Shown: positions 1 to 6,607 of the stretch, piece after piece
How the letters are laid out: each line of letters opens with the position of its first letter
Numbering within the stretch: position 1 is the stretch's first letter
Assembly (NCBI GenBank): GCA_964617875.1
Contig: CAZUAI010000066.1
Span: 1-30,914, forward strand
Length of the DNA stretch: 30,914 bases
From: CAZMVY01 sp964617875
GTDB lineage: Bacteria > Planctomycetota > Phycisphaerae > UBA1845 > PWPN01
Reading direction: 5' to 3'
The notes under the pieces: model-generated
Databases searched by the model: none
Told to the model about the DNA's origin: nothing
The model's input: the letters and a program-made list of their open reading frames with translations, nothing else
Position numbers and translations under genes: made by a program

Positions 1-757
1 CCATCTGGATGTACTGCTGCTCGGGGTGCTTGCGGCCGCCCTGGGGCGGGATGTTCGACACCGTCCCCTCGAGCATCTTGAGCAAGGCCTGCTGCACGCC
101 CTCGCCGGAGACATCGCGCGTGATGCTCACGTTCTGCGACGTCTTGCCAATCTTGTCGATCTCGTCGATGTAGACGATGCCGCGCTGAGCCGCCTCGAGG
201 TCGTAGTCCGCGTTCTGAAGAAGTCGCAGCAGGATGTTCTCGACGTCCTCCCCGACGTAGCCGGCCTCGGTCAGCGTCGTGGCATCGCCGATGGCGAACG
301 GCACGTTCAGGATCCGCGCCAGGGTCCGTGCGAGGAGCGTCTTGCCGGACCCGGTCGGTCCGATGAGCAGCACGTTGGACTTGTCGATCTCGACGTCATC
401 GCCATCGGCCGTGTCGGTGTGGCTCAATCGCTTGTAATGGTTGTGCACGGCGACGGCAAGCGATTTCTTGGCGTAGTCCTGCCCGATGACGTACTGGTCG
501 AGAAACTCCTTGATTTGACGGGGTGTGGGGATCGTGCCCACAAGCGCTCGTGCCGAGCTGACTTTCCGTTTTTCTTGCTTTATGATATTGTGGCACAGCT
601 CGACGCAGGACGAGCAAATGTAGACGTCGTTGGGCCCCTCGACCATGGGGCCGACATCCCGCTGCATCTTGCCACAGAAGCTGCACGTGGTGGGGCGACG
701 ACCTCGCGGCCCGGTTGGACCCATTCCGCCGCCTTGTGTGCCTCGCGTGTTTGCCAT
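1..757 (-). CDS. clpX: ATP-dependent Clp protease ATP-binding subunit ClpX (3' end cut by window edge)
   Basis: This is the AAA+ unfoldase that recognises tagged substrates and threads them into ClpP in the cytoplasm. The first 252 residues are visible. An N-terminal C4 zinc-binding domain has CxxC pairs at C25/C28 and C48/C51. The conserved stretch around DQYVIGQ lies at residues 87-93, the Walker A motif GPTGSGKT at 133-140, and the Walker B IDEID at 197-201. The reading ends in the PPQGGRKHP region just before the window edge. The ATG at 757 is chosen because GGGGAG lies about 5 nt upstream and the residues that follow match the usual short glycine-rich ClpX leader. clpP is not adjacent: the next gene upstream on this strand is a small membrane protein. 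The protein is intact as far as visible and the family call is secure. Confidence 0.97.
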   Translation of the reverse strand, partial: MANTRGTQGGGMGPTGPRGRRPTTCSFCGKMQRDVGPMVEGPNDVYICSSCVELCHNIIKQEKRKVSSARALVGTIPTPRQIKEFLDQYVIGQDYAKKSLAVAVHNHYKRLSHTDTADGDDVEIDKSNVLLIGPTGSGKTLLARTLARILNVPFAIGDATTLTEAGYVGEDVENILLRLLQNADYDLEAAQRGIVYIDEIDKIGKTSQNVSITRDVSGEGVQQALLKMLEGTVSNIPPQGGRKHPEQQYIQM

Positions 758-842
758 TGGTCTCCCCAAGTACCCTACGGATGCGGAGCGCTCACTGTGC
801 CATCACTGCCCCGCGAAACACCAAGCCGTCTTATCGTCAGCG

Positions 843-894
843 GCACCGGCGCATCTTCACCTCAAAATCTCCGTTTATGGGACGCCGCCGGTGC
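843..894 (-). terminator. 9-bp inverted repeat at the end of the SHOCT gene
   Basis: GCACCGGCG (843-851) and CGCCGGTGC (886-894) form a perfect 9-bp inverted repeat with a 34-nt loop. It overlaps the stop codon of the upstream minus-strand SHOCT gene and lies about 85 nt before clpX. There is no T tract, so it could be an attenuating or mRNA-end hairpin instead of a classical rho-independent terminator. The role is inferred from position only. Confidence 0.35.
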
Positions 895-1250
895 TACAGG
901 GGCTTTGCCGTCCTGGGCGGTTTCGGTACGGCTTCGGACTTGTCGCCCCCCGGCCGCAGACCGGCAATCATTGCCGATCGGATCCGCTGAAACTCCTCCT
1001 CGGTCAGGTCGCCGCTCTCACGCAGTTGGCGGAGATCCGCCAGCGTCCACGGCTGTTCGTCGCCGCTCACGCCCGACATCGACCGCCACCAGCGCCGCCG
1101 ATAGTACCAGACCGCCGTCCCTAACACAATGATCAGCAGCCACAGCACGCCCAGCCAGGCGAACAACCGCGAGTAGTCCGTACCGGCCAGCACGTTCGGC
1201 AGTAGGCCCCGGGGGAGACGGCACACGATGTCAGGACTTGCGGAGGTCAT
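894..1250 (-). CDS. Small single-pass membrane protein with SHOCT domain
   Basis: The protein has 118 residues. One hydrophobic helix at about residues 29-50 (LFAWLGVLWLL...) is followed by an Arg/Trp-rich cytoplasmic edge. A SHOCT-type motif follows at about 69-96 (WTLADLRQL...GDLTEEEF). SHOCT is a short C-terminal domain of proposed oligomerisation or protein-contact function, often attached to membrane helices; no enzymatic role is implied. The ATG at 1250 is preferred because GGAG sits 4 nt upstream; an ATG at 1262 would add four residues. The open frame extends further upstream, but the residues there look non-coding. It precedes clpX by about 140 nt on the same strand. The function is unknown. 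Confidence 0.75.
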   Translation of the reverse strand: MTSASPDIVCRLPRGLLPNVLAGTDYSRLFAWLGVLWLLIIVLGTAVWYYRRRWWRSMSGVSGDEQPWTLADLRQLRESGDLTEEEFQRIRSAMIAGLRPGGDKSEAVPKPPRTAKPL

Positions 1251-1392
1251 GGGCTCCATCATGATTCTACAAGGTGACTCCACCGGGGCAAGTCGGGTCG
1301 CTTGATCGCATGTGTTGCAAAACGGACGGTCGTCAGGATCCGGTTGGCGGAAGAGAAAGGGAGTATTCAGGATATGCCGTGTCGTGGTCTTG

Positions 1393-1998
1393 TCACGGGT
1401 TGGCGGGTGGGGCGGCTTCATCGAGGACCGCGACGCGCCGCCTGGCACGGCGATCGGCGGCGTGCGCCCGCCGTCGATAGATCAGCATCAGGTTGCGCAC
1501 GTAGATCAGGCAGGCCAGGAGCTGCGCTGTCATAAATACGATGTCACGGCGGTGCAGGGCGTAGATGAAGATGGTCAGGCTGCCGACGATCGAGATGTAC
1601 CAGAACGCGACGGGGACGGTGACTCGTTTGCGTTTCTCGCTCGCGTACCACTGGACAACGAACCGCATGAAGAAGAGGAACTGCCCGCCGAAGCCGAACA
1701 GGATCCAGCCGTTCGGGGCGTAGCGCCATAGATCCTTGCGTTCGTGGAGGTGGGGGAAGAGGTCGTCGAGCATCGACCGCCCCGCGGGCTGGACGTGTTG
1801 TGCGGGCGGCAGCGGGGGGCTGTCGGCCGGCGCACCGAAGGCGGCGGCGCTCACAACTCGGATTGCGTGGAGCGTTGCAGACGGGCCGCACGCGGTCTGT
1901 GCCGTCGATTGGCCAGCTGTGGCCGTGATGGCGAGCGCCGCCCATCCGAGCAGCGAAGGGCGAGCGAACCTGCCTGCGTTTTGCGTTGTCGTTGTCAT
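1393..1998 (-). CDS. Stand-alone lipid A biosynthesis N-terminal (LAB_N) domain membrane protein
   Basis: The protein has 201 residues. It begins with a likely signal or anchor segment (residues 10-30) and a low-complexity Ala/Pro-rich linker. The LAB_N domain spans about 97-173: FGGQFLFF, then RFVVQWYASEK, then FWYISIVGS, with roughly three membrane helices. LAB_N occurs fused to LpxB or alone beside lipid A and glycosyltransferase genes, and its precise role is not settled. The ATG at 1998 has GGGAG 5 nt upstream, which decides the start over an in-frame upstream ATG at 2061. No lpxB or glycosyltransferase is adjacent here, so a link to lipid A is by family only. It runs in the same direction as the SHOCT gene with a gap of about 140 nt. 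Confidence 0.85.
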   Translation of the reverse strand: MTTTTQNAGRFARPSLLGWAALAITATAGQSTAQTACGPSATLHAIRVVSAAAFGAPADSPPLPPAQHVQPAGRSMLDDLFPHLHERKDLWRYAPNGWILFGFGGQFLFFMRFVVQWYASEKRKRVTVPVAFWYISIVGSLTIFIYALHRRDIVFMTAQLLACLIYVRNLMLIYRRRAHAADRRARRRVAVLDEAAPPANP

Positions 1999-2182
1999 TC
2001 GCGCTCCCGGCACGCCGTTGGGGCGAGCGGCCAATAGAACCGAGAACGCGAGCAGCCGCAAGGGAGCGTCCCGGTCGCCATGAGGTTGGAGGATGCGTTT
2101 TCGGGGCCTTTCGGCTCTTGCAGGGTTACGCCCTCTTCTCGCTGCGGCAACGGGCCGTGCTGGGTTTTGGACGGTGGTCCGG

Positions 2183-2188
2183 TATAAT
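2183..2188 (+). promoter_or_regulatory. -10 element TATAAT for the GDPD gene, leaderless spacing
   Basis: A perfect TATAAT ends 7 nt before the ATG at 2196, so the expected transcription start falls on or beside the start codon. No Shine-Dalgarno sequence precedes that ATG and no good -35 was found at 17 bp. This suggests a leaderless mRNA. Confidence 0.55.
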
Positions 2189-2195
2189 TCCAGGG

Positions 2196-3026
2196 ATGGA
2201 GACCACGCTGATTCTTGCGTTGACAGGTTCCCTGCTCATGGCCAGTCCACCGACATCGACCAGACCGGCGTCCGCCTCGCGGCGGGTCACGGTCATTGCG
2301 CACCGCGGTGACTCGAAGGAGGCGCCGGAAAACACCATCGCCGCGTTTCGCCGGGCGCTCTCCGCCGGCGCCGATTACGTCGAGTTGGATGCCCGGCTTT
2401 CGGCCGACGGCACGCTGTACTGTCTGCACGACGAGACGCTGGACCGCACGACGAACGCGGTCCGCGTGCTCGGCCGCGCGAAGGTGAAGCTGAAGGACGT
2501 TCACGACGCGCAGCTGGCGGAGTTGGATGCGGGCGGGTGGTTCGATCGCCGGTTCGCCGGCGAACGGCTGCCCACGCTGGCGGCGGCGCTCGACGCGATC
2601 CAGGCGAAGGGTCGGACGCTCCTGGAGCACAAGGACGGACCGGCCGAGGCCTACGCCCGGCTGCTGCGGGAAAAAGAGCTGGTCGGCCGGCTGACGGTCC
2701 AGAGCTTCGACTGGAAGTTCCTCGCCGACCTGCACAAGATCGAGCCGAAGCAGCCGCTCGCGGCCCTGGGCGACAAGAAGTACGATGAGGCGAAGCGAAG
2801 GACGATTTCCTCGACGGGCGCGAAGATCGTCGCGTGGAAGCACACGGACCTGACGCCCGAACTCCTGGCGGAGTTTCGGCGGATGGGTCTGGCGGTGTGG
2901 GTCTGGACGGCGGACGAGGCGGAAGACTGGGAGCGCGTCGTTGCGATGGGCGTCGAGGGGATCATCACGAACCGTCCGGGGCCGCTGGCGGCGTGGCTGG
3001 ATCGTCGCGCGAAGGGGGCGAAGTAG
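2196..3026 (+). CDS. Secreted glycerophosphodiester phosphodiesterase (GDPD family)
   Basis: The 276-residue protein hydrolyses glycerophosphodiesters to glycerol-3-phosphate and an alcohol, with a divalent metal. A short hydrophobic N-terminus (residues 4-16) suggests export. The TIM-barrel GDPD domain covers about 31-270. The signature HRG (36-38) with PENT (44-47) is present, as are the metal or catalytic residues E63, D65 and H78. A later LLEHK strand and the C-terminal GVEGIITNRP are also typical. The start at 2196 is chosen because the signature lies soon after it and a TATAAT is positioned for it; residues encoded further upstream look non-coding. It is divergent from the LAB_N gene and stands alone. 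The family is certain; substrate and exact location are inferred. Confidence 0.93.
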   Translation: METTLILALTGSLLMASPPTSTRPASASRRVTVIAHRGDSKEAPENTIAAFRRALSAGADYVELDARLSADGTLYCLHDETLDRTTNAVRVLGRAKVKLKDVHDAQLAELDAGGWFDRRFAGERLPTLAAALDAIQAKGRTLLEHKDGPAEAYARLLREKELVGRLTVQSFDWKFLADLHKIEPKQPLAALGDKKYDEAKRRTISSTGAKIVAWKHTDLTPELLAEFRRMGLAVWVWTADEAEDWERVVAMGVEGIITNRPGPLAAWLDRRAKGAK

Positions 3027-3048
3027 CGGGCTTTGCGGCGTCTTCATT

Positions 3049-3216
3049 GCGCGCGGGCGACATCAGGACCGGACAGCGATCGCCCTTCATGATCAAATTG
3101 TCTGTCGAGTGCATCGAGATCCCGGCAAGAATGCTCCGGGCGCATGTCGCGAGGACGATCAGGTCGGTGCCTGGGCACCTGGCGTAGTGTGTGATCGCGA
3201 GATGCGGGCGGCCCTC
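3049..3216 (-). pseudogene. Remnant of a universal stress protein (UspA family) C-terminus
   Basis: Directly after the methyltransferase stop, but in another frame, the minus strand encodes the last third of a USP domain. It reads EGRPHLAI, then GTDLIVLATCARS, then HSTDNL and CPVLMSP. Intact UspA proteins have about 140 residues, and only about 55 remain. No USP-like N-terminal half is visible upstream, where the methyltransferase occupies the DNA. The usual ATP-binding pattern G-2x-G-9x-G(S/T) is largely lost: Ala and His stand where glycines are expected. The open frame runs on to 2965 inside the opposite-strand GDPD gene. No start codon or ribosome site of its own is evident, so it is read as a truncated relic. 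Confidence 0.6.
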
Positions 3217-4609
3217 AGGTCTCGGAGATCTCAACAATGCACAACAGCCCGTGGCCGCAGCCGATGCCCTCGGGCAGGTTGAGTTCGAGGTTTCGAAGCA
3301 CGCACGCGACCTGCGGGCCCATGATGCTCGCCCAGAAGTCCATAACCGGGAACCGCGTTGCATTTCGATGGAGCCACGCCAGCATCTTCAGCTCGTCCGC
3401 GAGCCCCGACGACTCCGACTCGATCATCGCCCGGACACCCGCGTTGTCGGTCCGCAGGAGCGCGTCGGCGAAGCGGATGACGGTGTTCCATTGCTCGCGG
3501 TAGGTCTGGATCCGCTCCCATGCTTCGGGATGCGCTGACCGGCATTCGTCGACGAAGCCGACGTCGGCGATGAGTTCCGCGACGTTGCCGCGGTAGTCGC
3601 GGTGGAAGAGCCGGTTGACCGCGTTTCGGATCGAGCGGGGATGTCCGTTGAACGTGCCCGTGTCGATGTGCCGGCCCACCAGGATGGAGCGGTCGCGCAT
3701 CTCGACAACCCTGGCGGCTCGTCCCGGCACCTGCACTTCGGACGCGACGAAGTCCGCGATCTCACGTGCCGTCCAGTAGCACACGCGGTAGGGGGCGGCA
3801 TCCGGCGGCGGCGGGCCTGACGGATTCAGCAGGTATCCCATGCTGTACGGCAGCATCGCAGGACGGTCGGTACGCCAGTAACGAGGCCACTCCGGGGACA
3901 GGCGACCCATAAGATCCAGGACGACATAGGCTCGGCGGTGCGCGTGACCGGCGATGTCCCGGAGGAGGCGGCCAAGCTGGGCCGGCGTCAGATGTGACAA
4001 CGACGCGTAGGACGAGAAGTAGAGGTCAAACGGCGGGTGGTCCGTGAGCGGGAATCCCTTGGCCAGATCGGCCTGGACGAATCGTACGTTGGGCCAGCCT
4101 CCGTAATTGATCTGGCCCTGCTCCACCATCCCCGGCGAGATGTCGATCCCGACGTATTCCTCGATGGCGTCGGAGTCCAGCAGGAACGGCCTGTCGACCG
4201 ACCGCAGCGCGTTGCTGACCGGGATGTGCGTGAGCAGCTCGACGCCTTCCCCGCTCCCCGAGCCGAGATCGACGACGCGGATGCCGCTCTTTTCCTCCAG
4301 CAGACGTTGCAGGAAGGGCCGAACGCACAGCTTGATCAGAATGTCTTCCCAGTACTTCCGCACGTAGTCCTTCTTGCCGACGAGGCCGCCGCCGTCGGCC
4401 CCGTAGAAGCCGAGCCGCACGGCTGTCTCGTAGAACTCTGTCTTGCGGGTCTTCCCTCGCGCTCCGCCGTTCCGCGGCCGAGCGGTGGCGGTGTCCCCCG
4501 ATTGCGGAATCGCCGGCCTCGAATCTCTACTACGGCACGGCGGTTTCACCGCGCGGACGCCCTGCGTCAGCGCGTCCGAGGCGACTGTTGGCTGGTGCGG
4601 ATGTGCCAT
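3215..4609 (-). CDS. Class I SAM-dependent methyltransferase, large (464 aa)
   Basis: An N-terminal stretch of about 55 residues is basic and low in complexity. The Rossmann methyltransferase core then runs from about 80 to 280. Motif I is VVDLGSGSG (112-120), the acidic residue after strand 2 is D155 in YVGIDIS, and the motif II/III region has QADLA (179-183). The C-terminal 180 residues belong to no family I recognise. The start at 4609 has a strong AAGGAG 8-9 nt upstream. The gene is divergent from the NhaR-like regulator with a 125-bp AT-richer spacer, so it is the likely regulatory target. Its stop codon overlaps the junction with a USP relic. The methyl acceptor cannot be told from sequence; small molecule or lipid acceptors are possible. 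Confidence 0.85.
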   Translation of the reverse strand: MAHPHQPTVASDALTQGVRAVKPPCRSRDSRPAIPQSGDTATARPRNGGARGKTRKTEFYETAVRLGFYGADGGGLVGKKDYVRKYWEDILIKLCVRPFLQRLLEEKSGIRVVDLGSGSGEGVELLTHIPVSNALRSVDRPFLLDSDAIEEYVGIDISPGMVEQGQINYGGWPNVRFVQADLAKGFPLTDHPPFDLYFSSYASLSHLTPAQLGRLLRDIAGHAHRRAYVVLDLMGRLSPEWPRYWRTDRPAMLPYSMGYLLNPSGPPPPDAAPYRVCYWTAREIADFVASEVQVPGRAARVVEMRDRSILVGRHIDTGTFNGHPRSIRNAVNRLFHRDYRGNVAELIADVGFVDECRSAHPEAWERIQTYREQWNTVIRFADALLRTDNAGVRAMIESESSGLADELKMLAWLHRNATRFPVMDFWASIMGPQVACVLRNLELNLPEGIGCGHGLLCIVEISET

Positions 4610-4737
4610 GATTCAGTCTCCTTTCCGACAATCACAACGATCGGCTCTTCTTCCGCTTCTTATATGCCCGGGCCATTTCATGGATTCATTGATAATTCTG
4701 CATTGATCGTTCGTTTCCGTCGATATATCATGGTGTG
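4610..4737. promoter_or_regulatory. Divergent control region between methyltransferase and nhaR-like gene
   Basis: This short AT-richer spacer carries promoters in both directions. A minus-strand TATAAG (4659-4664) faces the methyltransferase. A plus-strand TATATC (4724-4729) ends 8 nt before the regulator ATG at 4738. Between them lies a direct repeat CATTGAT at 4687-4693 and 4701-4707, 14 bp apart, which is a plausible LysR-family operator. Operator function is inferred from position and repetition only. Confidence 0.5.
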
Positions 4738-5643
4738 ATGCATTGGCTGAATTACCACCATCTGCTGTATTTCTGGGTTGTGGCGAAGGAGGGCACGATC
4801 GCCGCGGCGTGCGATCAGCTGCATCTTACCCAATCTACCATATCGAAGCAGCTGCGCGATCTCGAAAGGCAACTTGGAGAAAAGCTTTTCCGACGGGTCG
4901 GGCGGAATCTCGTTCTCACCGAAACCGGGCATGTCGCGTACCGCTATGCGTCGGAGATCTTTTCCCTCGGGGGAGAACTCGTGGAGGCGGTCAGGGGCGG
5001 GCCCGTCACCCGGACACCTCGTTTGGGCATTGGCGCGCAGGACACGTTGCCGAAGCTGATCGCCTACCGCCTTCTCGAACCGGTTTTCCGGCTTGCGGGG
5101 CCCGTCCGGGTGATCTGCTACGAGGGGACGCCGGCGCAACTGCTCCCGCGGCTGTCGGTTCACGAGGTGGACCTCGTCCTGTCGGATGCCCCGATGAGCC
5201 CGCACATCAAGGTCCGCGCGTTCAGTCACCTTCTGGGCGAATGCGGGATCGCGATTTTCGCCGCGCCGCCGTTGGCTGCGCGGTTGCGGAAGGGCTTTCC
5301 GAAGTCACTGCATGGGGCGCCGGCGTTGCTTCCTGCCGGGACGGCCGCGATGCGGGGTACGCTGGAGCGATGGTTCGACGGGGCGGGGGTGCGTCCCCAT
5401 GTCGTAGCCGAGTTCGAGGACATCGAACTCATGATGGCGTTCGGTCGGCACGGCCGCGGCTTCTTCCCGGCCCACGACGCCATCGCGAGGGAGATCATGC
5501 GCGATTGCCAGGTCGAGCAGGTCGGCGCGATCGAGGGCCGGAGCGAACGGTTCTACGCGATCAGTGCCGAACGTCGGCTCAGGCATCCGGCGGTGGTGGC
5601 GATCACCGAGGCCGCCCGTGGAACGCTGTTCGGCGGCGGGTGA
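4738..5643 (+). CDS. nhaR: LysR-family transcriptional regulator, NhaR type
   Basis: The 301-residue DNA-binding regulator has an N-terminal winged helix-turn-helix (about 1-62): HHLLYFWVVAKEGT, then LHLTQSTISKQLRDLE and KLFRR. The segment YRYASEIFSLGGELVEAV is characteristic of NhaR, the activator of Na+/H+ antiporter genes in enterobacteria. The effector domain (about 90-295) keeps PKLIAYRLLEP, HEVDLVLSDAP, SHLLGECG and RFYAISAERRL. Start: ATG 4738, with a GTG at 4735 as alternative; there is no Shine-Dalgarno, but a -10 element sits 8 nt upstream. No nhaA antiporter is in the window. The divergent neighbour is a methyltransferase next to a USP relic, so the regulon may differ from the enterobacterial one. 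The family call is strong; sodium sensing is inferred. Confidence 0.88.
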   Translation: MHWLNYHHLLYFWVVAKEGTIAAACDQLHLTQSTISKQLRDLERQLGEKLFRRVGRNLVLTETGHVAYRYASEIFSLGGELVEAVRGGPVTRTPRLGIGAQDTLPKLIAYRLLEPVFRLAGPVRVICYEGTPAQLLPRLSVHEVDLVLSDAPMSPHIKVRAFSHLLGECGIAIFAAPPLAARLRKGFPKSLHGAPALLPAGTAAMRGTLERWFDGAGVRPHVVAEFEDIELMMAFGRHGRGFFPAHDAIAREIMRDCQVEQVGAIEGRSERFYAISAERRLRHPAVVAITEAARGTLFGGG

Positions 5644-6037
5644 TGGCGTCCGGAAACGGAAGTCGCGGCTGCCGGGTTGACCCCGCGACGGAATTGCGCT
5701 AGACTTTACAGGGAAGTTCTGAAGAAGGGTCCGAGTCGCACGTGTGCTCGGAGGCATTTCAGGTGGTCGGGCCGCCATCTGTGTACGGTCGCGGACGACC
5801 GTAACAGCGGGTTTCGCAGTGCGTGGTATCGGGCGCACCCGGTTCCACGGCAGGACGGCGGCGTCGAGAGGCTCGGTACAAGGCGGTCGGGATGGCAAAG
5901 CGCGCGGAACGTCCCGCTCGACTTGTCGTCGTCCGGATCGCGTCGGGTCTTGCGAGACGCCTCCTGTCGGCATCGGGGGCGGCATACCGAAACGGCGTAC
6001 ATTGCGCAATCCGGTTGTGCGCAGGCAGGAGACCATC
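5644..6037 (+). other. 394-bp gene-free stretch with promoter and long structured leader
   Basis: No convincing protein is encoded here; the translated frames look random. From the promoter at 5677-5705 a transcript would start near 5712 and run about 325 nt to the ATG at 6038. Hairpins within it are TCCGAG/CTCGGA at about 5730-5752, a perfect 8-bp stem TACGGTCG/CGACCGTA (5784-5791 and 5796-5803, loop CGGA), and GTGCG/CGCAC at 5819-5838. I recognise no known riboswitch, 6S, SRP or RNase P signature. It may be a structured 5' UTR or a separate small RNA. Confidence 0.4.
5677..5705 (+). promoter_or_regulatory. Sigma70-like promoter TTGACC-N17-TAGACT
   Basis: The -35 TTGACC (5677-5682) and -10 TAGACT (5700-5705) are separated by exactly 17 bp, among the best consensus matches in the window. 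The start would be near 5712. It lies 34 bp after the nhaR stop and more than 320 bp before the next start codon. Confidence 0.6.
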
Positions 6038-6394
6038 ATGAGCACGAACACGCAACCAGCCGCAGAAAAGCCGTCGGAGGGGATTACCAGCATCAGCGTG
6101 ATCCTGGCCCGGATCATGTGGACGCTTCTGGGGCCGGCGGGGATGGGGCTCGCCGCTCTCATTATCGTCAACCGCGGGAACGGATGGCTCACGCCGCTGG
6201 ACGCATTCTACGGCGTCGTCGTCAGCCTGATGCTGGCGGGCCGGTACGTGGAGTTGCGCTCGGGGCAGGGCATTACCGTCACGGGCGAGCCGGCCACGAT
6301 CCGCCACTTCAAGCGGTACGCCGTCGTGCTGGTGCTCACGGCGGCGCTGGTCTGGGCCCTGGCGAACCTGATCGGCAACCACCTGATCGGGTAA
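6038..6394 (+). CDS. Small two-helix membrane protein of unknown function
   Basis: The protein has 118 residues. A polar N-terminus of about 22 residues is followed by a hydrophobic segment (ILARIMWTLLGPAGMG... through ALIIV), a short loop with a second amphipathic stretch, and a clear C-terminal helix (YAVVLVLTAALVWALANLIG). The ATG at 6038 is supported by AGGAG 7 nt upstream; the in-frame extension back to 5744 has no protein character. It is probably an inner-membrane protein. I do not recognise the family. The long upstream leader is the most unusual thing about its context. Confidence 0.75.
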   Translation: MSTNTQPAAEKPSEGITSISVILARIMWTLLGPAGMGLAALIIVNRGNGWLTPLDAFYGVVVSLMLAGRYVELRSGQGITVTGEPATIRHFKRYAVVLVLTAALVWALANLIGNHLIG

Positions 6395-6498
6395 CGTCGG
6401 CGGTTCCTTCGATTCGACCGGGGCGATGAAGCCGGCCGCCGCGTCAGGTCTTGTCTGCTTGCGCGGGCCGCGACCATGCCCTGCGTTGCCGTCGCTCG

Positions 6499-6504
6499 TA
6501 TAAT
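6499..6504 (+). promoter_or_regulatory. -10 element TATAAT upstream of the BatA/vWA operon
   Basis: A perfect TATAAT lies about 104 nt before the chosen ATG at 6608. No convincing -35 hexamer stands 16-18 bp upstream. It is the only promoter-like element seen between 6395 and 6607; the rest of that spacer shows nothing else recognisable. Confidence 0.35.
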
Positions 6505-6607
6505 GCGCGGGCGGGACCGGCGATGCGGGAATTGCGCGGTCGGGCAGTCTTCCTGTGGCGGCGGCGACGTGAGCGGATCGGGTGCCATCTCGCTTGTGCT
6601 TGTGCCG

